A DNA stretch of 64,000 nt from Deltaproteobacteria bacterium (GTDB lineage: Bacteria > JADJOY01), in assembly GCA_016713535.1 (NCBI GenBank), contig JADJOY010000023.1, forward strand, positions 124,001 to 188,000. The letters run 5' to 3'. The notes below the pieces were generated by a model, which was not told where the DNA came from, did not search any database, and saw nothing but the letters and a program-made list of their open reading frames with translations. Shown piece by piece: positions 25,430 through 34,867 of this stretch (the stretch's first letter is position 1; every line of letters begins with the position of its first letter). The translations under genes and the position numbers were made by a program.

Positions 25430-26179
25430 ATGCTGCCGATCTGGATCGCCACCCTCGCGAGCGTCGTGGGTGTGAGCCTGATCTCGCTCGTGGGCGTGGT
25501 GTTCCTGGCGATCAACGAGACGGTGCTCAAGAAGATCGTGTTCCTGCTGGTCAGCACGGCGGTGGGTGCCCTCTTCGGCGACACGTTCATCCACCTGCTG
25601 CCGGAGGCCTTCTCCAAAGGCGGGGATAGCCGCACCGCGTCGATGCTGGTGCTCGCCGGCATCCTGATGTTCTTCATGCTCGAGAAGTTCCTGCGCTGGC
25701 ACCACCACCACACCGTCGAGGACGAGCACCACATCCACCCGATGGGGTACATGAATCTGGTGGCGGACGGAGTGCACAACGGGATCGACGGCCTCCTCAT
25801 CGGCGCTTCGTTCCTGACCAGCATGCAGCTCGGAGTGGCCACCACCATCGCGGTGGTGCTGCACGAGATCCCGAGCGAGATCTGCCGCTTCGGCGTGCTC
25901 GTGCACTCGGGGTTCTCGCGGAGCCGGGCCCTGTGGCTGAACCTGCTCTCCGGGATGGTCGCGATCGTCGGGGCGGTGGTGGCGCTGCTTCTCGGCACGC
26001 ACTCGCACGGCTTCGTGGACACCATGCAGCCGCTCACCGCGGGCGGTTTCATCTACGTGGCGGGCACCGACCTGCTGCCCGAGCTCTCCCACGACGTCGA
26101 GCCCAGGAAGTCGGTGCTCCAGGTGCTGTGCATGTCGGCGGGCGTCGCCATCATGTACGCCCTCACGTTCCTGGAGTGA
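25430..26179 (+). CDS. ZIP family divalent metal transporter
   Basis: This 249-residue protein has about eight hydrophobic helices. There is a His-rich cytoplasmic loop (RWHHHHTVEDEHHIH, about residues 84-98), then the ZIP metal-binding motifs VADGVHNGIDG and VLHEIPSE in consecutive helices. ZIP proteins import Zn2+, Mn2+ or Fe2+ across the inner membrane. Length and motifs are normal for the family. A candidate palindromic operator precedes it. Confidence 0.93.
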   Translation: MLPIWIATLASVVGVSLISLVGVVFLAINETVLKKIVFLLVSTAVGALFGDTFIHLLPEAFSKGGDSRTASMLVLAGILMFFMLEKFLRWHHHHTVEDEHHIHPMGYMNLVADGVHNGIDGLLIGASFLTSMQLGVATTIAVVLHEIPSEICRFGVLVHSGFSRSRALWLNLLSGMVAIVGAVVALLLGTHSHGFVDTMQPLTAGGFIYVAGTDLLPELSHDVEPRKSVLQVLCMSAGVAIMYALTFLE

Positions 26180-26218
26180 CGCCGCGCACGGAGAAGGCGC
26201 TTGCTCCCGATGCAGGAT

Positions 26219-26274
26219 GAGATGTTAACATCTTTAACATTCCGTCCTTCGCCACACACCACCGGGAGACGATC
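26219..26274 (+). promoter_or_regulatory. AT-rich promoter with palindrome GATGTTAACATC
   Basis: A perfect 12-bp palindrome GATGTTAACATC occupies 26221-26232 and is followed by TTTAACATTCC, which repeats part of it. GGGAGA, 5-10 bp before GTG 26275, is the ribosome binding site. The AT-rich tract stands out from the local composition and is the likely promoter/operator of the esterase lipoprotein gene. Confidence 0.45.
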
Positions 26275-27214
26275 GTGAAGAGTGATTCGACTCACAGAGG
26301 TTCACTGCGCCATCGCGCCGCGTGGCTGCTCGCCGCCGCCACGCTCCTCGCCTCGTGTCAGCCCGAGCGCCCCACCACCGGGCCGGGCTCGACACAGAAC
26401 TACATCGCCACGTCGGCGGCGATCACCAACGCCGGCGAGGCCACGCCCACCGACAACACCAAGGTCGCGTATTACGTGCCGAACGTGCTGAAGCACGGCA
26501 CGACGGCCCCCGTGGTCGTGTTCCTGCACGGCTTCCAGGCCGGCGATCCGGGGCTCTACATCGCCCACATCAACCACCTGTGGCACCAGGGCTACATCGT
26601 GATCTTCCCGATGTTCAACACCACCAACGCGTTCACCGACCTCGACCAGAACGTGATGGTCGACCGGATCGTCCGCAACACCAACTTCGCGCTCGCGAAC
26701 ATCGGCGCGAAGGCCGAGCTCGACCACGTCTACGTGTACGGCCACTCGGCAGGCGCGGCGTTCGGCTCGGTGTTCCAGTTCAACAGCGGCATCACTCCGG
26801 CCGGCCTGGTGCTCGCGCACCCGGCGCTCGACACCGGTCCGGTGCCCGTTCCGGGCATCGTCCTCGTGAACTTCCAGGCCGAGGCCCCGTACACCACCGC
26901 GCCTGTCGTGATCCTCACCGGTGACCAGGACACGATCGCGCCGCCGAGCGCGTCCGTGACCCTGCACGGCTACCTGACCGGTGCCGCGTCGCGGATCGCG
27001 TGGGAGGGCTCGCACCGACAACCACGAGTACCCACCGATCAACACCGACCACCTCCAGCCGCTCACGATCGGCAACGCCGCCGACACCATGGACTGGCGC
27101 TACTACTGGTCGGCGCTCGATCAGATGCTCGCCGGCGACGCCACGCCGACGTTCGACATGGGGAGCTGGACGAGTGGGACGGCCGTGAAGACGCCGGTGG
27201 TGCTCGCCAACTGA
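26275..27214 (+). CDS. Alpha/beta-hydrolase (esterase) lipoprotein, frameshifted near 27008
   Basis: The start is GTG 26275 with a strong GGGAGA ribosome binding site. The signal ends in LLASC, a lipobox. The alpha/beta-hydrolase fold is shown by VVVFLHGFQAGDPG (oxyanion region), YGHSAGAAFG (nucleophile Ser) and LTGDQDTIAPP (acid). The first frame derails at about 27008. The adjacent frame carries TDNHEYPPINTDHLQP with the catalytic His candidate and ends at 27214. One extra G in the GGG run explains the break. Substrate unknown; polyester, cutinase-like or dienelactone-like activities are possible. Confidence 0.82.
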
Positions 27215-27438
27215 GCGGCCTCGGATCCAGCCAGAATCTTCCCAAATACCCTTTGATCCTGGCAGGATCTCGGCTACGATCGGTGGATTGCACGCGTGTC
27301 CGGCGAACGCGCGCACTGGAACAACGCATACGATCCGTCCCCTCTCGCACCGTTTTGGTGCGCGAACGGGCGGTCAACTAGGTCGAGCTTTCGGACGTCT
27401 CTGCACGGAGTTCCGGAAGTCGAATTGAGGTAGCACCG
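27215..27438 (+). promoter_or_regulatory. Long leader of the cold-shock gene with a hairpin
   Basis: There is no gene in this 224-bp stretch. A hairpin CGCACC-GTTTT-GGTGCG lies at 27346-27362. Long structured 5' leaders are typical of cspA-family mRNAs, where they act as temperature-responsive elements; assignment here is by analogy. GAGG about 10 bp before ATG 27439 serves as ribosome binding site. Confidence 0.4.
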
Positions 27439-27642
27439 ATGGCCGTTGGTACCGTGAAGTGGTTCAATGATGCGAAGGGTTTTGGCTTCATCACGCCCGC
27501 GGATGGCTCGAAGGACGTTTTCGTCCATCACAGCGCCATCACCATGGACGGGTTCCGCACCCTGTCCGAGGGACAGCGCGTCGAGTACGAGGTGACGCAG
27601 GGTGCGAAGGGGCCGGCGGCCCAGAACGTCCGGGCTGTCTGA
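27439..27642 (+). CDS. cspA: Cold-shock protein, CspA family
   Basis: This 67-residue single cold-shock domain protein has RNP1 (KGFGFITP) and RNP2 (VFVHHSAI) intact and starts [14 protein letters not shown]. It binds single-stranded RNA and DNA, melting secondary structure. Length is standard. It has its own leader and a strong intrinsic terminator, so it is monocistronic. Several csp paralogues usually exist in such genomes, so the cspA symbol is a family label. Confidence 0.97.
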   Translation: MAVGTVKWFNDAKGFGFITPADGSKDVFVHHSAITMDGFRTLSEGQRVEYEVTQGAKGPAAQNVRAV

Positions 27643-27694
27643 CGACCGCTCCTATCTCGAGCCGCTTCCGCGGCCTCGAGTGATCACCTGAGAG

Positions 27695-27728
27695 CGCCCG
27701 ACCGAGTTTCGGTCGGGCGTTTCTCTTT
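27695..27728 (+). terminator. Intrinsic terminator after the cold-shock gene
   Basis: The perfect 11-bp stem CGCCCGACCGA / TCGGTCGGGCG (27695-27705 and 27709-27719) has a 3-nt loop and is followed by TTTCTCTTT. It lies 52 bp after the cspA stop. Confidence 0.9.
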
Positions 27729-27826
27729 GAACGGCGCGCGGCGCCGAGGGACCGGCGCCCTCCAGTTCGCGGGGAACCGCGTGCCCCTCCCGGATCCGCA
27801 ACGATCGGCTGGAGCGCGCGGCGCCC

Positions 27827-29329
27827 CTACTCGTCGTCGCTGGCGGGGTCGCCCGGCAGCCGCCCGGCGGCGCGCTCGGCCAGCACCTTGAGCTTCTTCT
27901 GCAAGCCCATGCGCGAGAGGCCCAAGCGCTCGGCGGCGCGCGACGCGTTGCCGCCGCACTCGGCGAGCACGCGGTCGATGATCCGTCGCTCGAAGGCGTC
28001 GCGCGCATCGCGCAGCGTGCTCGTGAGCGCCGGCGCCTCGTCGCTGCCAGCGGCTGCGAGCGGTGCGCTCGTGAGCGGCGCGTTCTTGACCCGCGGCGAG
28101 AGGTGCCCGACGTCGATCCAGCCGTCGGGCTCGACCAGCACCGAGGCGCGCTCGAGCTCGTTCTCGAGCTCGCGGATGTTGCCCGGAAACGGATAGCGCG
28201 CGATGAGGTCGAGCGCCGCGGCGCGGATCCCCGCCACGCGCTTGCCGAGCTTCTTCTGGGTGCGGCTCAGGATCAGCGCCACCAGCAGCGGCACGTCCTC
28301 GCGGCGCTCGCGCAGCGGCGGCAGCCAGATCGGGAACACGCTGATCCGGTAGTAGAGGTCCTCGCGGAAGCGCCCTTCCCGCACCTCTTCCGAGAGATCG
28401 CAGTGGGTGGCGCTCACCAGCCGCACGTCGATCGGCACCTCGTCCACCGCGCCCACCGGCCGGATCACGCGCTCCTGCACGGCGCGCAGGAGCTTCACCT
28501 GCATCGCCGTGGACATGTCGGCGACCTCGTCGAGGAAGAGTGTTCCGCCGTTGGCGATCTCGAAGAGCCCCTTGCGATCCGCGGTGGCGCCGGTGAAGGC
28601 ACCTCGCCGGTAGCCGAAGAGCTCGCTCTCGAGCAGGGTCTCGGTGATCGCGCCGCAGTTCACGGCGACGAAGCGCCCGTCGGCGCGCGGGCTCGCGGCG
28701 TGGATGGCCCGCGCGATCCGCTCCTTGCCCGTCCCCGACTCGCCGTGGACGAGCACCGTCACGTCCGAGGGCGCGACCTTGAGGGCGAGGTCGAGCGCCT
28801 CGCGCACCGCGGGCGACTTACCCACGACCCCCTCGATCTCCTCGCGCTCGCGCACCTCGAAGCGCAGCGCCTGGTAGTCCTCCTTGAGGCGCTCGTGCGC
28901 CGCCGCCAGCTCCAGGTAGAGGCGGCGGTTCTCGATCGAGAGGCGGCGCGCCTCGAGCGCGCGCTGGATCCGCGCGGTGAGGTCGTCGGGGTCCCAGGGC
29001 TTGGTGATGTAGTAGTAGATGTGCCCTTCGTTGACCGCGGACACCACGCTCTCGATGTCCGTGTAGCCGGTGAAGAGGATGCGCACCGCGTCCGGCTGGC
29101 GTACCTGGACCTCTTTCAGGAACTCCACGCCGGTCATCCCCGGCATGCGCTGGTCGGCGAGCACCACCGCCACCGTCTCGCTCGTCATGCGCTCGAGCGC
29201 CGCCGCGCCGTCGCTCGCGCGCAGCACCCGGAAGTGCTCGCCGAGGGTCACCTCGAGCGAGTCGAGCACCCGCTCCTCGTCGTCCACGACCAGCACGGTC
29301 TCGTCGCTCAGCTTGCCGTTCACGCCCAT
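27827..29329 (-). CDS. NtrC-type sigma-54-dependent response regulator
   Basis: This 500-residue protein has a receiver domain (VLVVDDEERVLDSLEVTL; phospho-acceptor in VVLADQRMPGMTG), an AAA+ domain (about 170-400) with Walker A GESGTGKE, the sigma-54 contact loop GAFTGATAD and Walker B GGTLFLDEVADMS, and a C-terminal Fis-type HTH (CGGNASRAAERLGLSRMGLQ). A GGGAG ribosome binding site precedes ATG 29329. It lies 31 bp after the sensor kinase stop and is surely its partner, activating sigma-54 promoters; targets may include the TonB receptor operon itself. Confidence 0.95.
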   Translation of the reverse strand: MGVNGKLSDETVLVVDDEERVLDSLEVTLGEHFRVLRASDGAAALERMTSETVAVVLADQRMPGMTGVEFLKEVQVRQPDAVRILFTGYTDIESVVSAVNEGHIYYYITKPWDPDDLTARIQRALEARRLSIENRRLYLELAAAHERLKEDYQALRFEVREREEIEGVVGKSPAVREALDLALKVAPSDVTVLVHGESGTGKERIARAIHAASPRADGRFVAVNCGAITETLLESELFGYRRGAFTGATADRKGLFEIANGGTLFLDEVADMSTAMQVKLLRAVQERVIRPVGAVDEVPIDVRLVSATHCDLSEEVREGRFREDLYYRISVFPIWLPPLRERREDVPLLVALILSRTQKKLGKRVAGIRAAALDLIARYPFPGNIRELENELERASVLVEPDGWIDVGHLSPRVKNAPLTSAPLAAAGSDEAPALTSTLRDARDAFERRIIDRVLAECGGNASRAAERLGLSRMGLQKKLKVLAERAAGRLPGDPASDDE

Positions 29330-29360
29330 CTCCCGAGATCCGCCGCCCGTCCGCCCCGCG

Positions 29361-31250
29361 TCACGCGGGTCCGGGTGGCGGTAGTGGCAGGCGCACCACG
29401 AACACCGCGCCGCCCGCCGGATGATTGCTCGCTTCGATCGTGCCGCCGTGATCGCGCACGATCCCGTAGCTCACCGAGAGCCCGAGCCCGGTGCCTCGCG
29501 TCGGTCCCTTGGTGGTGAAGAACGGCTCGAAGAGGCGGTGCGCGATCTCCGGCGCGATGCCCGGACCGGAGTCGCGCACCGTGATCTCGAGGGACTCCGC
29601 CAGCACCCGCGATGAGATCCACACCTGGCCGCCCGCGTGGCCGACCGCGTCGAGGGCGTTGGCGAGGAGGTTGACGAACACCTGGTTCAGCGCCCCCGCC
29701 CTGCAGCGGTAGCGCGGCAGCGCGCCGTAGTCACGGTGCAGCTCGATGCCGGACGCTTCGATCCGGTGGCCGAGGAGCATCACCGCGGTGTCGAGGCTCT
29801 CGGCGAGGTCCACCGACTGGATCTCGCCCTCGCCGGCGCGCGCGAAGGTACGCAGCTTCTCGACGATGGTCTTGGTGCGCTCGGCGCCCACCTGGCAGCC
29901 GTCGATGAGCTTGGCGACCTTGCCCGCGAGGTCGTCGAGGCGGGCGCGCGCCGCCTCGGCCGCGTCCGGCGGCTCGGCCGCGGCCCCCTCGGCTCCCGAT
30001 CCGAGCCCACGCCGCGCCATCTCCTCGATCTCGTGCACGTAGCGCGCGAGCACCCGCACGTTCGCGTACAGGAACCCGAGCGGATTGTTCATCTCGTGCG
30101 CGACGCCGGCCACCAGCTCGCCGAGTGCCGCGAGCTTGGCCGACTGGACGAGCTGCGCTTGCGTCGACTCGAGGTCGCTCTTGGCGCGCGCGAGGTCCTC
30201 CATGCGGCCCTCGAGGTTGGCCGTGGCGATGCGCAGCTCACGCGAGATCCGCACCACGACCCACGATGCGACCACGCTCACCAGCCCCACGGCGAACAAG
30301 GTCACCACCAGCGTGTCGCGGCCCACCGACGCGATCCTTCCCAGGAACTCCTGGTGCGGCACCACCAGCGCGAGCGTCCATCCCGACACCGCGGCGCCCG
30401 GCTTGAGCCCGAGCGCCACGCTTCCGAGCAGCGCGTCGTGGGCGTACGCCACCATGGGAGCGGCGGCGCTCGCGGATCCGGCGAGGGGACCGGTGAGAGC
30501 GCTGCGCAGCTTCTCCGTCGTCCAGCCGAGGGGACGCTCGGGAGGTGCGGCGAGGAGCGTCGAGTCGCCGCCGACGATGAGCGCGCCGCTCGACGGTCCG
30601 CGGCGCAGTCCGTCGAGGACGTCGTGCACGCCGCGGAGATCGAGGTCGACCACCAGCTTGCCGACGAGCTGGTGCTGGTCGTCGCGCACCTCGGTGCCGA
30701 AGCGCAGCCGGGTCGGGTCGCGGGCCGAGAGCCGCTGGACCCATGCGCGATCGTCGCCGGGCGCACGCGCCACCAGCTCTGCGAACGCTTCCGCGAGCGC
30801 GGGGTCGGCGCTGCGCGCCGAGCCGGTCCGGCTGCGCGCCACGACGCCACCGCCCTCGTCGCGATACGCCACCGCGAGGTAGGTCGTCGAGACCTCGAGG
30901 AGCTGGCGGAAGGAATCGTCGAGGACCGCCGCGTCCTGCTCGACCGCGTCGTTGAATCCGAAGCGGACGTCGAAGTGGTAGCGCTGGATCAGCGCACTGT
31001 GGGCGAGCGCGACGAGGTCGCTCGTCGGCTGCGCGAGCAGCCCGTCGAGGCGGCGCTGCGCCTCGCCGAGCGCGCGCTCGACGCTCGCCGCCTCCTGGAG
31101 CACGGCCTCGCGGCGCACCGCGCGGTGGCTCCACCACCCCATCCCGCCGAGCATCAGCGCGACCAGCGGCAAGATCGTGAGGAGGATTCGCTGCTCGAGG
31201 CGCGGCCCCATCGCGCGGGCGCCACGGGCCGTCACGACGCGATCGCTCAT
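29361..31250 (-). CDS. Membrane sensor histidine kinase
   Basis: This 629-residue protein has a first membrane helix (ILLTILPLVALMLGGMGW), about 300 residues of periplasmic sensor region of Cache-like character, and a second helix (TLVVTLFAVGLVSVVASWVV). A coiled linker leads to the kinase core: H-box VAGVAHEMNNPLGF, N-box NQVFVNLLANALDAV, G1 DSGPGIAP and G2 GTGLGLSVSYG. ATG 31250 overlaps the stop of the periplasmic binding protein gene, so sensor and binding protein are translationally coupled. Confidence 0.94.
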   Translation of the reverse strand: MSDRVVTARGARAMGPRLEQRILLTILPLVALMLGGMGWWSHRAVRREAVLQEAASVERALGEAQRRLDGLLAQPTSDLVALAHSALIQRYHFDVRFGFNDAVEQDAAVLDDSFRQLLEVSTTYLAVAYRDEGGGVVARSRTGSARSADPALAEAFAELVARAPGDDRAWVQRLSARDPTRLRFGTEVRDDQHQLVGKLVVDLDLRGVHDVLDGLRRGPSSGALIVGGDSTLLAAPPERPLGWTTEKLRSALTGPLAGSASAAAPMVAYAHDALLGSVALGLKPGAAVSGWTLALVVPHQEFLGRIASVGRDTLVVTLFAVGLVSVVASWVVVRISRELRIATANLEGRMEDLARAKSDLESTQAQLVQSAKLAALGELVAGVAHEMNNPLGFLYANVRVLARYVHEIEEMARRGLGSGAEGAAAEPPDAAEAARARLDDLAGKVAKLIDGCQVGAERTKTIVEKLRTFARAGEGEIQSVDLAESLDTAVMLLGHRIEASGIELHRDYGALPRYRCRAGALNQVFVNLLANALDAVGHAGGQVWISSRVLAESLEITVRDSGPGIAPEIAHRLFEPFFTTKGPTRGTGLGLSVSYGIVRDHGGTIEASNHPAGGAVFVVRLPLPPPGPA

Positions 31251-32239
31251 CGGACCACCTTCGCGGCCTCGGCGAGCAGCTCGCCGGGCACCGTGAGGCC
31301 GAGCTCGGCCGCCACCGCGGCGTTGATCGCGATGCTCGCGGGCGGGTCCGCCACCGGGACCTGCGCCGCGGGCTCGCCGGCGAGGACGCGGCGAGCGAGC
31401 GCCGCGGCGCTGCGGCCGAGCGCGTGATCGTCGACGTAGGCGGCGGCGAGCGCTCCCTCCTCGACGAGCTGCTCGGCGTGGGCGAGCAGCGGCACTCTCT
31501 TCTCGCGCGCGGTGCGCAGCAGCAACGGAACGGTGTCCGGGTTGATCCAGGTACGATCCGGCGCCACCCACAGCGCGTCGACGGGCTCGGCGCCGCCGGT
31601 CACCTTCGCGAGCGCCTCGGCGGCGTTCGACTTGTCACTGGCCGCGGCCCGCACCACCTCCACTCCGGCGGCCTTCGCTGCACGCTCGACCTCGGTGATC
31701 CACGTCGTGGAGCGGTCCGGATCGAACGGGACGCCGATGCGATGGGTGCGGGGCGCGATGCGGAGCAAGAGCCTGAGCTGCGAGGACGCCGGGACGAGCT
31801 GACGTACTCCGGTGAGGTCGTCGGTGCTCCGCCCCCCCTCCACGTTGCTCAGCACCCGCGCGTACACCACCGGTACGTCGGGGACCTGGCGGTGCACCAG
31901 CGAGGTCGCCGCCGCGCCGAGGGTGAGGAAGAGGGCTGGCGGCAGCCGGTTCAGCCCCTCCACGAAGCGGCGTGCCTCGGCCTCCGTGCCAGGCAACGTG
32001 ACCACATCGACGCGCGAGCCGAGCCCTTCGCGGAATCCCGCGATGACGTCGTCGTAGAGCGGGAGCTCGCTCGACCGGACCGCCACCACCCGGGGCGGGT
32101 CGGCGCGGACGGGTGGCGCCGCCGGCCCCACGAGCGCAGCGACGACGAGGATGGCGACCGCGCGCAGCGAGCGGTGCCGCCAGTCGCGCCGTGCCGCTGC
32201 CTCGGCTCCGGGCCGCCGCGTCGTTCGCCACGCCAGCAT
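31247..32239 (-). CDS. Periplasmic ABC-type substrate-binding-like protein
   Basis: This 330-residue protein has a signal sequence (AILVVAALVGPAAPPVRAD). The body fits the ABC_sub_bind family (PF04392-like): ELPLYDDVIAGFREGL, LFLTLGAAATSLVHRQVPDV, GVRQLVPASSQLRLLLRI, DALWVAPDRTWINPDTVPLL. No ABC permease or ATPase lies nearby, so it may act as a ligand receptor for the coupled sensor kinase rather than in transport. The gene lies 12 bp after the TonB receptor stop. Confidence 0.85.
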   Translation of the reverse strand: MLAWRTTRRPGAEAAARRDWRHRSLRAVAILVVAALVGPAAPPVRADPPRVVAVRSSELPLYDDVIAGFREGLGSRVDVVTLPGTEAEARRFVEGLNRLPPALFLTLGAAATSLVHRQVPDVPVVYARVLSNVEGGRSTDDLTGVRQLVPASSQLRLLLRIAPRTHRIGVPFDPDRSTTWITEVERAAKAAGVEVVRAAASDKSNAAEALAKVTGGAEPVDALWVAPDRTWINPDTVPLLLRTAREKRVPLLAHAEQLVEEGALAAAYVDDHALGRSAAALARRVLAGEPAAQVPVADPPASIAINAAVAAELGLTVPGELLAEAAKVVR

Positions 32240-32251
32240 CGGGATCGCCCT

Positions 32252-34366
32252 TCAGAACCCCATCGTGACGCGCCCGGTCACGATGCGCGTGCCGCGTCCC
32301 CAGATCGGCAGCTCCTGGTCGAGGAGGTTCCAGCCTTCGATCGCGACGTCGAGGCGGTAAGCCGAGAGCTCCCAGGCGAGGCGCGCGTTGAGGAGCCGCG
32401 TCCCGGCGATCGGCTGGGTCTCGTCGACCAGCGAATACGCGGTGAGCGAGGCGAGCGGGAACGCGAGGCCGTCGGAGGTCGCCTCGAAGCTCAGCGAGCC
32501 GTGCCAGCCGCGCAGCCACGGCGCCGGGATCCGCGACGCGCGGAAGTCGAGCTCGATGCTCGCCACACCCCGGTGGTTGCCGAGCGCCTCCGCGATCTCG
32601 AGCTCGCCATAGCGATCGGCCTGGTCGAAGGGATCGATGAAGGCGTAGTCGAGGGCGAGCGTGAGCCACGGCAGCGGCTTCACGTCGAACGACGCCTCCG
32701 TGCCCGCCGCCCAGTACGAGTAGCGGTTCGCGAACGGGACGTTGATCCCCGGCTCGGCGAGCACCGGACCGAAGCCGACGATGCCGTCGACGTCCTCGAG
32801 GAACGCCTCGACCTGGGTGTAGATGCGGCCGTCCCACCAGGCGCCGCGGTAACCGGCCTCGTAGGACGTGAGGTCCTGGTAGTCGAGCTCGGGGTTGCCG
32901 CGCAGCACGAGGAGCGTGATGTCCGGCGCCTCGGGGCCCGAGCCGACGAAGATCGGCGTCACGTCGAACCGACCGTGGAGCCCGAAGAGCGGCGGCGCCG
33001 CGACACCGCGGCCGACACCGAGCCGGAAGCTCTGGCCTTCGGCGGGGCGCCACACCAAGGCACCGCCCGGCATCACCACCGTGCCGGCGGGATGGAGGGT
33101 CTCGACGCGCGCGCTCGCCGAGAGCGAGAGCTCGTCGGTGAGCTGCCACTCGTCGGAAGCGAAGATGCCGAGAGTGTCGAGCGACTCGCGCTCGGTGAAG
33201 AGTCCGCCGTCGACGGTCTGGAACTGGTACGCGAGCCCGCCGAGGAGGTGGTGGCCGCCGGGGAGCTCGAAGGTCTGGCGGACCTCTCCGTCGAAGCGGT
33301 CGGCGGTGGTCTCGAGGGGATCGAGGAGCGCCGCCGCCTCGAGCCCGAAGGCGAACTCGGTCCACGACACCTGCGCGGTCAGGTCGCCGCCGAACAGCTC
33401 ACGCTGGTGGCGGATCAGCGCGCTGCGCTCGGAGGCGTCGTGGGCCTTGAAGATGGTGCCGAACAAGAGGTCGACGTCGCCGCCGGTGAAGCTGCCGTCG
33501 ACCTCCCACCGCGAGCGGTCCTCGAGGTCGAGGACGCTGCGCAGCGAGAGCTTGAGCATGTGCGCGGAGGTGCCGTCGTTGTCGGGCAGCACGTTGCGCT
33601 GGTCGTCGAACTCCTCGATGGTCTGGAAGCCCGCGGTGAGCTTGCTCTTGACCGCGCCGAGCGCGAACCCGTGCGAGCCCATCACGTCGAGGAGGCCCGT
33701 GGGGCCGCCGCCGACGAGCTGTGCCAGCGTGCCCTCGGTCTGCTTGTCGGCGGGGTCGCGGGTCTTGATGTCGATGACCAGCGCCAGCCCACCTGGCCCG
33801 TAGATGGCGCCGTCCGGTCCCTGCACCACCTCGATGCGGTCGATGTCGGCGAGGAAGATCGGTAGCGGCGTCTCGAAATAGGTGCCGAGCCACTCCTGGC
33901 GCACCGAGCGGCCGTCGAGGAGCACCTCCACGAACTGGAATCCGGTGACGCTCGCCGAGCGCGCCGCTCCCACCTGGGTGTCGGCCGAGGTGGCCACGAA
34001 CGCGCGCACCGATGGCACCCGGCGCAGGAACTCGCCGAGGTTGCGGGCACCCGAGTCGCGGATCTGCTGCGCGGTGAAGACCTGGACGTTGACGGGCGAG
34101 CGCGAGAGCCGCTGAGCGCGCTTGCTCCCCACGTCGACGAGTGGGTCCTCCTCGACCATCCACAACATCTCCTCGTGGAGACCCCCGGCCTCGGGCGAGG
34201 CGTCCTCGACGACGGACTCGCCCTGCGCGTGAGCAGGCGCGGGGCAGGCGATGATGGCGAGCGCAACCAGCGAGGCGAGCGCCACACCCCCGAGCACCGT
34301 GAGCCGCGGCTCGCACCACGAGCCCGGCGCGCGTGGAGAGCGGGCGCGGATGCGGATGAAAGTCAC
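32252..34366 (-). CDS. TonB-dependent outer-membrane receptor
   Basis: The protein has about 704 residues from GTG 34366. A signal peptide (LGGVALASLVALAIIACPAP) precedes a plug domain (VNVQVFTAQQIRDSGARNLG; VEVLLDGRSVRQEWLGTYFE; IDRIEVVQGPDGAIYGPGGL). The beta-barrel follows and ends in the terminal Phe of VTGRVTMGF, the outer-membrane insertion signal. The ligand is unknown. It leads an operon with a binding protein and a two-component pair, so ligand uptake and signalling are probably linked. The frame is intact over 2.1 kb. Confidence 0.93.
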   Translation of the reverse strand: MTFIRIRARSPRAPGSWCEPRLTVLGGVALASLVALAIIACPAPAHAQGESVVEDASPEAGGLHEEMLWMVEEDPLVDVGSKRAQRLSRSPVNVQVFTAQQIRDSGARNLGEFLRRVPSVRAFVATSADTQVGAARSASVTGFQFVEVLLDGRSVRQEWLGTYFETPLPIFLADIDRIEVVQGPDGAIYGPGGLALVIDIKTRDPADKQTEGTLAQLVGGGPTGLLDVMGSHGFALGAVKSKLTAGFQTIEEFDDQRNVLPDNDGTSAHMLKLSLRSVLDLEDRSRWEVDGSFTGGDVDLLFGTIFKAHDASERSALIRHQRELFGGDLTAQVSWTEFAFGLEAAALLDPLETTADRFDGEVRQTFELPGGHHLLGGLAYQFQTVDGGLFTERESLDTLGIFASDEWQLTDELSLSASARVETLHPAGTVVMPGGALVWRPAEGQSFRLGVGRGVAAPPLFGLHGRFDVTPIFVGSGPEAPDITLLVLRGNPELDYQDLTSYEAGYRGAWWDGRIYTQVEAFLEDVDGIVGFGPVLAEPGINVPFANRYSYWAAGTEASFDVKPLPWLTLALDYAFIDPFDQADRYGELEIAEALGNHRGVASIELDFRASRIPAPWLRGWHGSLSFEATSDGLAFPLASLTAYSLVDETQPIAGTRLLNARLAWELSAYRLDVAIEGWNLLDQELPIWGRGTRIVTGRVTMGF

Positions 34367-34660
34367 GAAGCCTGGGTGCCAGAAACCGCCGCGCGGGTCA
34401 ATCCGCGCAGCGTCCACCATGGAAGCGAGGCACCGGTGCAAGGGCGGCGCCAGCGACCGCGCCGGACACACGATGGAATTCCGCGGGTTCGGGCAAGCGA
34501 AACGGCCGGGCGACGCGTGCGGGGAGCGCGCCCGCGAAACGGAAGCGGCGGCGCCGCAACGAAAGTTGCGCGGCCCGTGCTCGGTGGTTCAAAGTACGCA
34601 CGCGACGAGCGGGCGAGAGCGGGCTCGCTCGCCGCGAGCCGTCGGATCGGAGGACGACAG
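34367..34660. promoter_or_regulatory. Divergent promoter region between TonB receptor and small membrane protein
   Basis: No gene is supported in this 294-bp gap. It must hold the promoter of the minus-strand TonB/two-component operon and that of the small gene at 34661. I could not assign a sigma-54 -24/-12 element with confidence. Confidence 0.35.
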
Positions 34661-34867
34661 GTGGACGCGACGACGCAGAAGTTCTTCCTGGGCGTGGGAT
34701 TGATCGTCGTTGCGGTGCTGTTCGGCCTGCTACGCGAGAAGATCCTCGGCTACAAGTTCTCGTTCCTGTGGTTCCTGGGGTCGATCCCGCTGGCGGCGCT
34801 CGGCCTCTACATGCTGAAGCCGAGCCTGGTGATGGACGTGCTCCACCGCATCGGCGTCGGAGGCTGA
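34661..34867 (+). CDS. Small two-helix membrane protein
   Basis: This 68-residue protein starts at GTG 34661. A strong ribosome binding site (CGGAGGA, 8-14 bp upstream) decides the start. Two hydrophobic segments (FFLGVGLIVVAVLFGLL; FLWFLGSIPLAALGLYML) are separated by a basic loop, REKILGYKFS. Family unknown. The strong translation signal makes it a convincing small gene. Confidence 0.7.
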   Translation: MDATTQKFFLGVGLIVVAVLFGLLREKILGYKFSFLWFLGSIPLAALGLYMLKPSLVMDVLHRIGVGG

